This document shows positions 52,856 to 61,516 of a stretch of DNA of 64,000 nucleotides, piece by piece; the stretch's first letter is position 1, and every line of letters starts with the position of its first letter. Below the pieces are notes generated by a model. The model was not told the DNA's origin. It did no database searches and saw nothing but the letters and a program-made list of their open reading frames with translations. The DNA is from AP-15 sp963772295 (GTDB taxonomy: Bacteria; Pseudomonadota; Alphaproteobacteria; ATCC43930; CGMCC-115725): NCBI GenBank assembly GCA_963772295.1, contig CAVYWO010000004.1, positions 310,001-374,000 of the forward strand, read 5' to 3'. A program made the position numbers and the translations under genes.

Positions 52856-54103
52856 CTAGTCGCCGGTTACGGCCGAGGGTTGTGCAGCAAGTGCCGCGGC
52901 ACCGCCGGCCGCCGTGCTCGGCCCGACTTCGACCTCGGGGCGGATCGCGAAATGCGCCGTATAGCGCCGATAACGCTCACGCTCGCGGGCGGCATCGAGG
53001 CCATGCTCGGCGAACCGATAGCGCCGCGCGCCATAGCCGCCATTGGGCTTTGCCGCCACCAGCCGGCGGATGGCGTCGGCCGCGGCCGGCGCCATCACGA
53101 TCCCGAAATGCCGATAGATCGCCGCCACCGTCGCCAGCGGGTCGCGCGCCAAATCGGTGTAATGGACGTTGAAGATCGGCTCGGCGAAGGGCTGCCTCTC
53201 GGCGGTCTCGATCATCAGCTCGGTCGCGCTCAACCACCGGTCGCTGTCCTGGCGGCCGATCTCGATCTTGTCGATATGGCGCGTGAACGGCCGGCGCAAA
53301 ACCGCGGTCAGCCGCGCCACCGAAAGCAGGACGGCCAGTGGATCACGGTGCACAAATACCAAGCGGGCATCGGGGTAGACCTCGCGAATCGCCGCCAGCG
53401 CGAAGATATGGTCGGGGCATTTCAGGACCCAGCGCCCGCTTCCGCCCGCCTGATGCTGCAGATGCTGCAAGAAGCGCTTGTGAAAACGATAGGCCTCTCG
53501 GTGTCCGGTTCGGTCCAGCCAGCGGCGGTAGCTCGGTATCCGATAGGTCGTGTCGAAGCGCAGGCTGGCGAAGACATGCGCCGTAATCTCCGAACATTCC
53601 TGCGGCGAATCGGCGGCGATCGGGTGCAGCCGGCGGAACTGCGGCGCCAGCATCGCGAACAGGCGGAGTTGACGGGCGACCTGCTGCGGCCGGCGGTCGG
53701 CGCCGGCCGTCTTTGCCGGGTAGGGGTGGATCAGCTGCCACACCCGCGGCACCAAATTCGCCGGGTCGAGCGCCAGGAGGCTGTGCAAAAAGGTGGTGCC
53801 CGAGCGTGGCAGGCCGGCGATCAGGAGCGGCCGCTCGATCGGCTGATCGAGGATGTCCGGCGCCGCCAATTCCGCCGCCCGCAGCCGCAACAGGTTTGAC
53901 AGAAAGCGCACGCTGTCCCAACGAAGGGCGAACCGCCCGAAAAGGCTGAGATCGGCCTCTTCGCGGCAGCTCTCCAACAGCATTTTCAGCCCGTCGGTAA
54001 ACGGTGTCGGGCCGAAATCCGCGAGCCTGCAACGCCGGCGTGCGTGCGCAACCAGGGCCTCCGAGCGGGGGACGTCGCACAGGAGCGCGAGCAGGTCAGC
54101 CAT
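52856..54103 (-). CDS. Sulfotransferase family protein
   Basis: Protein of 415 residues of the PAPS-dependent sulfotransferase fold. The 5'-phosphosulfate loop is LLIAGLPRSGTTFLHSLLAL (about 95-113) and the 3'-phosphate-binding strand is LVFVHRDPLAVLLSVARL. An N-terminal helical extension (about 1-85) and FHKRFLQHLQHQAGGSGRWV, LKCPDHIF, occur in the bacterial sulfotransferase_3 group. No signal peptide is visible. The acceptor substrate cannot be predicted; glycolipid or polyketide sulfation are typical. The stop is 10 nt from that of the convergent acyl-CoA dehydrogenase. Confidence 0.85.
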   Translation of the reverse strand: MADLLALLCDVPRSEALVAHARRRCRLADFGPTPFTDGLKMLLESCREEADLSLFGRFALRWDSVRFLSNLLRLRAAELAAPDILDQPIERPLLIAGLPRSGTTFLHSLLALDPANLVPRVWQLIHPYPAKTAGADRRPQQVARQLRLFAMLAPQFRRLHPIAADSPQECSEITAHVFASLRFDTTYRIPSYRRWLDRTGHREAYRFHKRFLQHLQHQAGGSGRWVLKCPDHIFALAAIREVYPDARLVFVHRDPLAVLLSVARLTAVLRRPFTRHIDKIEIGRQDSDRWLSATELMIETAERQPFAEPIFNVHYTDLARDPLATVAAIYRHFGIVMAPAAADAIRRLVAAKPNGGYGARRYRFAEHGLDAARERERYRRYTAHFAIRPEVEVGPSTAAGGAAALAAQPSAVTGD

Positions 54104-54276
54104 TCGCGCCGCGCGGCAGTGCCGTCACCATGCCGCCGGTCTCTTCCAGCGCGTCCGCAACACCCCCGCCGATCCGCCGACCATCGTCTCCCGGCGCCGC
54201 GTCTTATACGATGAAGCAAAGGCCGGGGCGATAGCCGGTTTGCCGCAGTCCCCGCTGATAGTGCGGCGAGCGGGCC

Positions 54277-55104
54277 TCAACCGCATTCGCCGCGGCCGAG
54301 CGGGTCGGGATCGAGGCGACGCCCGGAGAGTGCGCCATGCCAGTCGAGGCCGGCGCGCAACCGGACGACTTCGCCAACGACGACGATTGCCGGGGCCTCG
54401 ATGGCAGCAGCGCCGGCGGCGAGCTCACCCAAGCTCGATACCAGCACGCGCTGGGCCTCGGTTGTCGCCCTGCCGATCACCGCTGCGGGCTCGTCCCGAC
54501 GCCGGCCGCCGGCGATCAACCGGGCGACGATGTTCGGCAAATGCTTGAGTGCCATATAGAGGACGATCACCGGCGCGGCGCGGGCGATGGCATTCCAGTC
54601 GAGGCCGTCGGGCACGTCGCCGTTGCTGTTGTGGCCGGTGACGAAAGTGACCGCCGAGTTGGTGTCACGGTGGGTCAGCGGGATCCCGGCATAGGCGAGG
54701 CCGCCGATCCCGGCGGTGATCCCGGGCACGATGCGGAACCGGATGCCCGCCGCAACCAGCGCCAGCGCCTCCTCCGCGCCGCGGCCGAAGACGCAGGGGT
54801 CGCCGCCCTTGAGGCGGAGCACGCGGCGGCCCGCGCGCGCCAGCCGAACGAGCCGCGCCGAGATGTCGGGCTGGCTCGACGACGGGCGGCCGCCGCGCTT
54901 GCCGGCGTAGATGCGCAAGGCGCCCGACCGCGCCAGATCGAGAATGCGCCGATCGACGAGCGCGTCGTAGACGACGGCGTCGGCATGGCCGAGAGCATGA
55001 AGCGTCAGAACGGAAAGGAGCCCCGGGTCGCCCGGGCCGGCGCCGGCGAGCCAGACGGTGCCGGCCTCGAATTCCGGCAAAGCAAGCCGCGTGCTGTCGA
55101 TCAC
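54277..55104 (-). CDS. cobA: Uroporphyrinogen-III C-methyltransferase
   Basis: SAM-dependent enzyme of 275 residues that makes precorrin-2 from uroporphyrinogen III, the entry to cobalamin and siroheme. Motifs: VWLAGAGPGDPGLLSVLTLH, DALVDRRILDLA, GGDPCVFGRGAEEALALVAAG, VPGITAGIGGLAYAGIPLTH, and VLYMALKHLPNIV. It lacks the CysG oxidase/ferrochelatase half, consistent with CobA. The start is GTG at 55104. It is divergent from cbiD across 76 nt, too short for a cobalamin riboswitch, so vitamin control is not apparent here. Confidence 0.95.
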   Translation of the reverse strand: MIDSTRLALPEFEAGTVWLAGAGPGDPGLLSVLTLHALGHADAVVYDALVDRRILDLARSGALRIYAGKRGGRPSSSQPDISARLVRLARAGRRVLRLKGGDPCVFGRGAEEALALVAAGIRFRIVPGITAGIGGLAYAGIPLTHRDTNSAVTFVTGHNSNGDVPDGLDWNAIARAAPVIVLYMALKHLPNIVARLIAGGRRRDEPAAVIGRATTEAQRVLVSSLGELAAGAAAIEAPAIVVVGEVVRLRAGLDWHGALSGRRLDPDPLGRGECG

Positions 55105-55180
55105 TTTTCATCCCCGCGGAACCGGCGATGGGGGCCGATCACAACGTAGTCTTTGCGGCCCGATTTGCTAAGATCGCGGG

Positions 55181-56269
55181 ATGAGGGGGCAGGGCACGGC
55201 AGCGCTGCGGCGGGGCTGGACCACCGGCGCCTGCGCCGCGGCTGCGGCACGCGCCGCCTATCTGGCGCTGGTTTCGGGGCATTTTCCCGATCCGGTGACG
55301 ATCCGCCTGCCGCGCGGCGGCACCGCCCGATTTTCGCCGGCGCTGACCGAACGCGGCGCCGACCGGGCGCGCGCCGGCATCGTCAAGGATGCCGGCGACG
55401 ATCCCGACGTCACCGACGGCGCCCTCGTCATCGCCGAGGTCGCATGGGCGGCCCCGGGCTCCGGCATCCGGTTCGCCGCCGGCGAGGGGGTCGGTACCGT
55501 CACCCGCGCCGGGTTGCCGCTGGCGGTCGGCGAGCCGGCGATCAATCCGGGGCCGCGCGCGATGATCCGCTCCGCGCTCGGCGAGGCCGCCGCCGAGCGC
55601 GGCCTGCCGCCGCCCGACGCCGAGGTGACGATCTCGGTCCCCGGCGGCGCGCAGCTCGCCGCCAAGACGATGAATGCGCGGCTCGGCATCCTCGGCGGGC
55701 TTTCGATCCTCGGCACCACCGGCATCGTCATCCCCTATTCCTGCGCCGCCTGGATCCATGCGATCGAACGCGGCATCGACGTCGCCCGGGCCGCCGGCAT
55801 CGAGCACATCGCGGCGGCGACCGGGGCCGTCTCGGAGCGCGCGGTGCAGCGCCTCTACCAACTGCCCGACCACGCCCTCATCGACATGGGCGACTTTGTC
55901 GGCGGCACGTTGAAATATCTCCGGCGCCACCCGATCCCCCGTCTGACCCTCGCCGGCGGTTTCGCCAAGCTCGTCAAGCTCGCCCAGGGGCATCTCGATC
56001 TGCATTCGGCGAGGAGCCGCGTCGACACCGCGCAGCTCGCCGAGATGCTGCAACGGCTCGGCGCCGATCCGGCGATGTGCGCGCGCGCCGCCGCGGCCGA
56101 CGGTGCGGCGGCGGTCCTCGCCCTGGCCGGCGCCAAAGAAAGGGCGCTCTGCGAGTGCATCGCGGCGCGCGCCCGGAGGGAGGCGCTCGCCGCATTGGGC
56201 GACGGGATCGCGGTCGAGGTCGCGATCGTCGGCCGCGACGGCGGTTTTCTCGCCCGGGTCGGCCGATGA
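55181..56269 (+). CDS. cbiD: Cobalt-precorrin-5B (C1)-methyltransferase
   Basis: Corrin-ring enzyme of 362 residues of the anaerobic-type pathway. It opens with the CbiD signature RRGWTTGACAAAAARAAYLA, then GSGIRFAAGEGVGTVTRAGL, PAINPGPRAMIR, NARLGILGGLSILGTTGIVI with the SAM-binding Gly-rich loop and GGFAKLVKLAQGHLDLHS. Intact length. The stop overlaps cobK by ATGA. The presence of CbiD with no aerobic CobF-type gene points to the early-cobalt route, though CbiD also occurs with mixed pathways. Confidence 0.94.
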   Translation: MRGQGTAALRRGWTTGACAAAAARAAYLALVSGHFPDPVTIRLPRGGTARFSPALTERGADRARAGIVKDAGDDPDVTDGALVIAEVAWAAPGSGIRFAAGEGVGTVTRAGLPLAVGEPAINPGPRAMIRSALGEAAAERGLPPPDAEVTISVPGGAQLAAKTMNARLGILGGLSILGTTGIVIPYSCAAWIHAIERGIDVARAAGIEHIAAATGAVSERAVQRLYQLPDHALIDMGDFVGGTLKYLRRHPIPRLTLAGGFAKLVKLAQGHLDLHSARSRVDTAQLAEMLQRLGADPAMCARAAAADGAAAVLALAGAKERALCECIAARARREALAALGDGIAVEVAIVGRDGGFLARVGR

Positions 56270-57042
56270 CGGCGTCGCTGCTGATCCTCGGCGGCACCGC
56301 CGAGGCCGCGGCATTGGCCGGCGCGGCCGGCGACCGCTTTGGCGCGGGGCTCGAGGTGACCACTTCGCTTGCCGGCCGGACGCGGCGGCCGGGTCCGATC
56401 CCCGGCCGGGTCCGCAGCGGCGGTTTCGGCGGGCCGCCGGGACTCGCCGCCTATCTCCGCCGGCACCGTATCGATCGGCTGATCGACGCAACCCACCCTT
56501 TTGCCGCGACCATCTCGCGCAGCGCCCGGCTCGCCTGCGAAATGGCGGGGGTGCCGCGGCTCACCTTGCGACGACCGCCGTGGCGGCGCCACCCGGAGGA
56601 TCGCTGGCTCGAGGTCGACAGCATGGCCGAGGCGGCGGCGGTCGTCGGCCGCGTCGCCCGGCGCGCCTGGCTGACCGTCGGTGCCGGGGAAATCGGTGCC
56701 TTTGCCGCGACCCCCGGCGTGGACTTTCTGGTGCGCCTCGTCGAGCCGCCAGTGGCGCCGCTGCCGTTGCGCGGGTGCGAAGTGATCGTCGGACGCGGTC
56801 CGTTCACCGTCGCCGAGGAGCGCGATCGCTTCGAACGGTACGCCATCGATGCGCTCGTCTGCAAAGCGAGCGGCGGCGCCGCCACCGCGGCCAAGCTTGC
56901 CGCCGCCCGCCAATTGGGCCTGCCCGTCGTCATGCTCAGGCGGCCGCCGCCCGAGCCCGGAACCGCCGTCGAAACCATCGCGGCGGCGCTCGATTGGCTC
57001 GCCGCGCCAACCGGTTTCACCGGGAAAGGAATGGTGTCATGA
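56266..57042 (+). CDS. cobK: Precorrin-6A/cobalt-precorrin-6A reductase
   Basis: NAD(P)H-dependent reductase of 258 residues (CobK/CbiJ). The N-terminus LLILGGTAEAAALAGAAGDR is the nucleotide-binding motif; DATHPFAATISRSARLACEM, RRPPWRRHPEDRWLEVDSM, LTVGAGEIGAFAATPG and LVCKASGGAATAAKLAAARQ follow. Starts at the ATG at 56266 overlapping the cbiD stop, and its own stop overlaps the ankyrin gene ATG. The operon position immediately after cbiD supports cobalamin synthesis. Confidence 0.93.
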   Translation: MTASLLILGGTAEAAALAGAAGDRFGAGLEVTTSLAGRTRRPGPIPGRVRSGGFGGPPGLAAYLRRHRIDRLIDATHPFAATISRSARLACEMAGVPRLTLRRPPWRRHPEDRWLEVDSMAEAAAVVGRVARRAWLTVGAGEIGAFAATPGVDFLVRLVEPPVAPLPLRGCEVIVGRGPFTVAEERDRFERYAIDALVCKASGGAATAAKLAAARQLGLPVVMLRRPPPEPGTAVETIAAALDWLAAPTGFTGKGMVS

Positions 57043-57605
57043 AGGGGCGTCTTGCGATCGCGCTCGGGCTGGCGGCCCTGTTCGTGATGACCGCCGCGGC
57101 GCCGGCCGGCGCCGAATATTTCGACAATGCGGCGCGGGCGGCGCGGGCGAACAACGCCGGGGCGCTCCGCGAGATCCTCGCCGGGGAAGACGCCAAGCCG
57201 AACCAGACCGACGACGAACAGCGCACCGCGATGCACTATGCGGCGGTCAACGGCAATACCGAGATCATCGCGATCCTGGTCAAGGCCGGCGCCAAGCTCG
57301 ACCCCACCGACCCGCTGGGCAATACGCCGTTGCATTTGGCGGCGGACCGAGGCCGCACCGAAGCCGGAGAATTGCTGCTCGCCGCCGGCGCCCGGGTCGA
57401 CCCGCAAAATCACGACGGCCGGACGCCGCTGATGCTCGCGGCGAGCCGCGGCGACACCACGCTCGTCCTCGCCCTCTTGGCGAAAGGAGCCAGCACGACG
57501 ATCGCCGACTACACCGGCCGCAACGCCCTCGCCTGGGCCGAGGAGGGCCGCCATGCCGCCGCGATCGCCGCGATCAAGCGGGCCGAAAAGGCCAGAGGTT
57601 CGTGA
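57039..57605 (+). CDS. Periplasmic ankyrin-repeat protein
   Basis: Protein of 188 residues with a Sec signal peptide (GRLAIALGLAALFVMTAAAP, then AGAEY) and about four ankyrin repeats: EQRTAMHYAAVNGNTEIIAI, LGNTPLHLAADRGRTEAGEL, HDGRTPLMLAASRGDTTLVL and YTGRNALAWAEEGRHAAAI. The repeats span most of the mature chain and should bind a protein partner outside the cytoplasm. Its ATG overlaps the cobK stop (ATGA), so it is translated together with cobalamin genes, an unexplained pairing. It converges on the molybdenum hydroxylase gene. Confidence 0.88.
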   Translation: MKGRLAIALGLAALFVMTAAAPAGAEYFDNAARAARANNAGALREILAGEDAKPNQTDDEQRTAMHYAAVNGNTEIIAILVKAGAKLDPTDPLGNTPLHLAADRGRTEAGELLLAAGARVDPQNHDGRTPLMLAASRGDTTLVLALLAKGASTTIADYTGRNALAWAEEGRHAAAIAAIKRAEKARGS

Positions 57606-57627
57606 TGCCGACCCTCGACGCGTCGCC

Positions 57628-59967
57628 TCAGCCGGTTGGCCGCGCGGCGGCGGCGGCGCGGATCGCACGCCACAGCCGTTCCGAGGTGAGCGGCATGTCG
57701 AGATGCTCGATGCCGAGCGGAGAGAGCGCGTCGACGACCGCGTTGACGAGGGCCGGCGGCGCGCCGATTGCCCCGGCCTCGCCCGCCCCCTTGACCCCGA
57801 GCGGGTTGGTGCGGCACGGGACGACATTGGTGGCAAACCCGATCGCCGGCAGATCGTCGGCGCGCGGCAGGCAGTAATCGATCAGCGAGCCGGTGACGAG
57901 CTGCCCGGTCGCGCTGTCATAGACGCACTGTTCGAGCATCGCTTGGCCAATTCCTTGGCCGACGCCGCCCTGCACCTGGCCGCGCAGCAAGAGCGGATTG
58001 ATCACCGTGCCAAAATCGTCGACGACGCGGTAGCCGACGACGTGCACGAGCCCGGTGTCGGGCTCGATCTCGACCTCGCAAACATGGCAGCCATTGGGAA
58101 AGGTCGGCGTCGCCGGGGTGAAGTGTCCGCTTTCGGCAAAGCCGGGCTCGATCCCCGGCGGCTGCTGCGCCGGGTTGAAGGCGGCGCGCGCCACCGCTTC
58201 GATGCCAAGCCGGCGGTCGGTGCCGGCGACGCGGTAGACGCCGTCGGCGAATTCGACATCCGCAGCTGCGGCCTCGAACAGATGCGCTGCGATCTGCCTA
58301 CCCTTGGCGACGAGCTTGTCGGCGGCATGCGCGAGTGCGGCGCCGCCGACCGGCAACGAGCGCGAGCCGCCGGTGCCGCGGCCGAAGCCGATCGCATCGG
58401 TGTCGCCCTGCAGGACGCGGATTTTGTCGAAGTCGAGCCCGAGCCGCTCGGCGGCAAGCTGGGCATAAGCCGTTTGATGCCCCTGCCCCGAGGACTGCGT
58501 CCCCATCAGGATCGTCAGGGTGCCGCTCGGGTCGAAGCGCAATTCGGCGAACTCGTCGGGCGGAAAACCCGACTGCTCGATATAGACCGCATAGCCTAGC
58601 CCGCGCCGCCGGCCGCGCGCCAGCGCCTCTACCCGGCGCGCGGGAAAGCTCGCCAGACCGGCGGCGAGCGCATCTTCCATGTTCCGGCCGAAGGCGCCGC
58701 TGTCGTAGGTGACGCCGAGCGGGGTTGCGTACGGCATCGCTTCGGGGCTGACGAAATTGCGCCGGCGCAGCTCGTCGGCCGCAACCCCGAGCCGACGCGC
58801 GGCGACATCGACGAGCCGCTCGAGCGCATAGGCGGCCTCCGGCCGGCCGGCGCCCCGATACGCGTCGACCGGAACGGTGTGGGTGAACACCCCTTTGACC
58901 GCGACATGGATCGCCGGGATGCGATAGACGCCGCTCAGCATCGGCCCGCCCGAGGCGGTCGGGATCTCGGGCGCGAAATTCGACAAATAGGCGCCCATAT
59001 TGGCGATCGTCGCAACCGACAGCGCCAGGAAGCGCAGCTCGCGGTCCAGCGCCAGGTCGAGCCTGGTGATGTTGTCGCGGCCCTGCGTGTCGGTAACAAA
59101 AGCGTCGGCGCGGTCCGGCGTCCATTTGACCGGCCGGCCAAGCTTTCTGGCGGCCCACAGCACCAGGACGTGCTCCGGATATAAAAACAGCTTCATCCCG
59201 AAGCCGCCGCCGACGTCCGGGGTGATCACGCGGATGCGGTTTTCCGGGACCTTGAAGATGCTTTCGGCCAAAAGGTTGCGCACAAAATGCGAGCCCTGGG
59301 TCGAACTCCACAGGGTAAAGGCGTCGGCGCCGGCATCGTATGCGCCGACGGCACCGCGCGGCTCCATCGAGTTGACGACGACGCGGTTGTTGACGAGCGC
59401 CAATTGGATGCGGTGCGCCGCCCCGGCCATCGCCCGCGCCGCGGCGGCGCCGTCGCCCAACTCCCAGTCGAAGGCGAGATTGCCCGGCGCTTCATCCCAG
59501 ACGACTGGCTGCCCCGGATCGAGGGCATGCGCGGTTTCGACGACCGCCGGCAGCGGCTCGTACTGGATCTCGATCCGTTCCGCCGCGTCGCGGGCGGCGG
59601 CGGTGCTCAGGGCGACGACCATGGCCACCGTGTCCCCGACATGCCGCACCCGGTCGCGCACGATCGCCGGGCGCGGCGGCACCGCCGCCGGCGAGCCGTC
59701 GCGGTTTTTGACGGCGCTGAGGCAGGGGATCGTGCCAACCCCGTCGCGCGCCAGATCCTCGCCGGTCAGGACCGCGAGCACCTCCGGTGCCGCGGCCGCG
59801 GCGGCGGTGTCGATCCGGCGGATCAGAGCATGGGCGTGGGGCGAACGCAGCATGTAGGCCGCGGCCTGGCCGGGCAGGCGCAGATCGTCGAGGTAGCGGC
59901 CGTGGCCGGTCAGGAAGCGCCGGTCCTCGACCCGACGCACCGGCTGGCCGATCCCGTATTGGTTCAT
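57628..59967 (-). CDS. Xanthine dehydrogenase-family molybdopterin subunit (form II CoxL-like)
   Basis: Large subunit of a molybdenum hydroxylase, 779 residues. N-terminal domain VRRVEDRRFLTGHGRYLDDL, then YEPLPAVVETAHALDPGQPV; molybdopterin-binding segments GGFGMKLFLYPEHVLVLWAA, AYRGAGRPEAAYALERLVD, GQGHQTAYAQLAAERLG and the catalytic Glu in KGAGEAGAIGAPPALVNAV. The AYRGAGRPE loop, in place of AYxCSFR, marks form II enzymes, not true CO dehydrogenase. The iron-sulfur and FAD subunits that normally accompany it are not found on either side, so it may be orphaned or depend on subunits elsewhere. An aldehyde or N-heterocycle substrate is likely. Confidence 0.9.
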   Translation of the reverse strand: MNQYGIGQPVRRVEDRRFLTGHGRYLDDLRLPGQAAAYMLRSPHAHALIRRIDTAAAAAAPEVLAVLTGEDLARDGVGTIPCLSAVKNRDGSPAAVPPRPAIVRDRVRHVGDTVAMVVALSTAAARDAAERIEIQYEPLPAVVETAHALDPGQPVVWDEAPGNLAFDWELGDGAAAARAMAGAAHRIQLALVNNRVVVNSMEPRGAVGAYDAGADAFTLWSSTQGSHFVRNLLAESIFKVPENRIRVITPDVGGGFGMKLFLYPEHVLVLWAARKLGRPVKWTPDRADAFVTDTQGRDNITRLDLALDRELRFLALSVATIANMGAYLSNFAPEIPTASGGPMLSGVYRIPAIHVAVKGVFTHTVPVDAYRGAGRPEAAYALERLVDVAARRLGVAADELRRRNFVSPEAMPYATPLGVTYDSGAFGRNMEDALAAGLASFPARRVEALARGRRRGLGYAVYIEQSGFPPDEFAELRFDPSGTLTILMGTQSSGQGHQTAYAQLAAERLGLDFDKIRVLQGDTDAIGFGRGTGGSRSLPVGGAALAHAADKLVAKGRQIAAHLFEAAAADVEFADGVYRVAGTDRRLGIEAVARAAFNPAQQPPGIEPGFAESGHFTPATPTFPNGCHVCEVEIEPDTGLVHVVGYRVVDDFGTVINPLLLRGQVQGGVGQGIGQAMLEQCVYDSATGQLVTGSLIDYCLPRADDLPAIGFATNVVPCRTNPLGVKGAGEAGAIGAPPALVNAVVDALSPLGIEHLDMPLTSERLWRAIRAAAAARPTG

Positions 59968-60129
59968 CGCAAAGCCTCCTCAGATCCCGCATATCGGCGG
60001 CTGCTGCCGCTTCCGCCGTAGGGCGCGGTGACGGTTTCGCACGCGGAAGACGCCATCATACCGGATCAGCGCAATCAACGACGGGACACGGCGCCAGCAA
60101 ATTGGACGACGGGGATTTGGAAGGTTTAA

Positions 60130-60279
60130 TCAGGGCAGCTCCGACAGATGGTACCAGATCTTTGCGACCAAGGGTTTGACCTGTGCTCGCAACTGCTGTT
60201 GGTCTTCTTGTCCCGAAAAATGCAAAGATAGGTGCCATCTTCCGGCTCTGACGGTGAAATAGAGCGAGTTGTTGTCCAT
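60130..60279 (-). CDS. Possible small hypothetical protein
   Basis: A 49-residue frame from the ATG at 60279: MDNNSLYFTVRAGRWHLSLH, then FSGQEDQQQLRAQVKPLVAK. Its composition is polar and balanced, unlike the Arg/Ala-rich shadow frames nearby, and the local GC is lower than average. There is no recognisable domain. It lies between the orphan molybdenum hydroxylase and decayed genes and may itself be a remnant. Confidence 0.3.
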   Translation of the reverse strand: MDNNSLYFTVRAGRWHLSLHFSGQEDQQQLRAQVKPLVAKIWYHLSELP

Positions 60280-60326
60280 TCGAGAATTTAATAATCGACG
60301 CCGCAGCTCTCCCGTTCTCGTCATCC

Positions 60327-60905
60327 CGGCAGGAGGCAAGAGACGCATCCTGAGCGAGTTGCGCGGGCGTCTCAAGGCCAATCGCGCGACAAGCCTGCGG
60401 TTGCATTGCTCGCCGCACTAGGTCGACAGCGCGTCCTACCCGATCATCGACAACTTCGAGCGCCCTGCGGTTCAACCGCGACGACACGGCTCAGCAGAAA
60501 CTCGACAAGGTCGAAGCGCTGATCGTCGGCCAATATGGCAGGCCGCGCGAGGACATCAGGTTCATCGCCGCTGTGCTCTCGATCCCCGGCGAGCAGCGCT
60601 ACGGGGTCGTTGCGATCACGCCTCAAAATTCAACGACGAAACATTGCGCGCGCTCGTCGACACGACTGAGGCCATCCCGCGCAAGCAGCCGACGGTGACG
60701 CTGTTCGAGGACGCGCACCGGGCCCATCCCACAACCCTCGAAGTCATGGACCTCCTGATCCACCGGGTCAGAACCTTCGGCTGCTCCTCGTCATCACCCA
60801 CCGGCCGGAGTTTGCTTCGCGCTGGTCGCAGTACGGCCACGTCTCGGCGCTGACGCTTGCGAAGCTCAGCCGGCCGCAGAGCGTGGCGATGGTGTCGCGG
60901 ATCGC
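60327..60905 (+). pseudogene. Remnant of a cyclase-associated AAA ATPase
   Basis: Pieces of the ATPase region found behind adenylate/guanylate cyclase domains can be read across frames: ILSELRGRLKANRATSLRLH, a TAG near 60419, VDSASYPIIDNFE, then TAQQKLDKVEALIVGQYGRP, REDIRFIAAVLSIPGEQRYG, ETLRALVDTTEAI, and RFxSRWSQYGHVSALTLAK. At least three single-base losses (near 60463, 60630 and 60778) and the nonsense codon inactivate it. The cyclase, Walker A and TPR parts are missing. It is not a copy of the gene at 47972, whose ATPase sequence differs. Confidence 0.7.
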
Positions 60906-61235
60906 CGGCGGCCATTTTTCTCCGCTCATGGCCGGGCCGAGCCAGTCGATGGCCGGCCCGTACCGCGGCGGCGGCCTCCTGCGGTGCGAACCGGGTGCGA
61001 TAATAGCCGGCGAAGACGTCGTCGCGGCGCAGCAATTCGGAGAGACTGCCCGCTTCGACGATACGCCCGTCGCGCACCACGGCGATCCGCTCGCAGCGCC
61101 GCACGGTCGACAGGCGATGGGCGATGATGAAGGTCGTGCGACCCCATAAGGCGCTCGATCCCGGTCATGATCAGGGCTTCAGTAGCGAGGTCGAGCGCCG
61201 AGGTCGCCGACCAGCGGGCGGTTCGCGCAGCGCGT
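60900..61235 (-). pseudogene. 3' remnant of an ABC transporter ATPase
   Basis: Minus-strand reading gives the D-loop region ATSALDLATEALIMTGIERL, then after a one-base shift the H-loop TTFIIAHRLSTVRRCERIAV and VRDGRIVEAGSLSELLRRDD, ending VFAGYYRTRFAPQ. This is the C-terminal end of an exporter-type ABC ATPase (MsbA/LapB-like). The signature and Walker A parts are absent or scrambled beyond 61235. Non-functional remnant, tail to tail with the cyclase relic. Confidence 0.65.
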
Positions 61236-61516
61236 CGCCGCCGGCCACGGGGCATCTGCGCGCCCGCGAGGCCGTCGCGCATGTCGGAGTACCGACGCGG
61301 CTGGGCCATCCTCGAATAGCCCCTCTTCGGCCGTTGGCCGATTGCCGCCGCGCCGTTCGCGATCCGCGCGCCGCTTTTCGAACCATCAACCGCGAATTGC
61401 AGAGCGCGATTTTCCGCTTCCTGCATCTGCAGAAAATCTGCAGGAGGATTTTTCCTTTAGGTTGAATGAGGCCCCCTCGACCAATCGTCTCGCCGGCAGC
61501 CGTCGGCCGGCGCCGT

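Noticed and set aside
55105..55180. Cobalamin riboswitch between cobA and cbiD
   Set aside because: The divergent gap is 76 nt, too short for a B12 box aptamer, and no B12-box-like sequence is visible.
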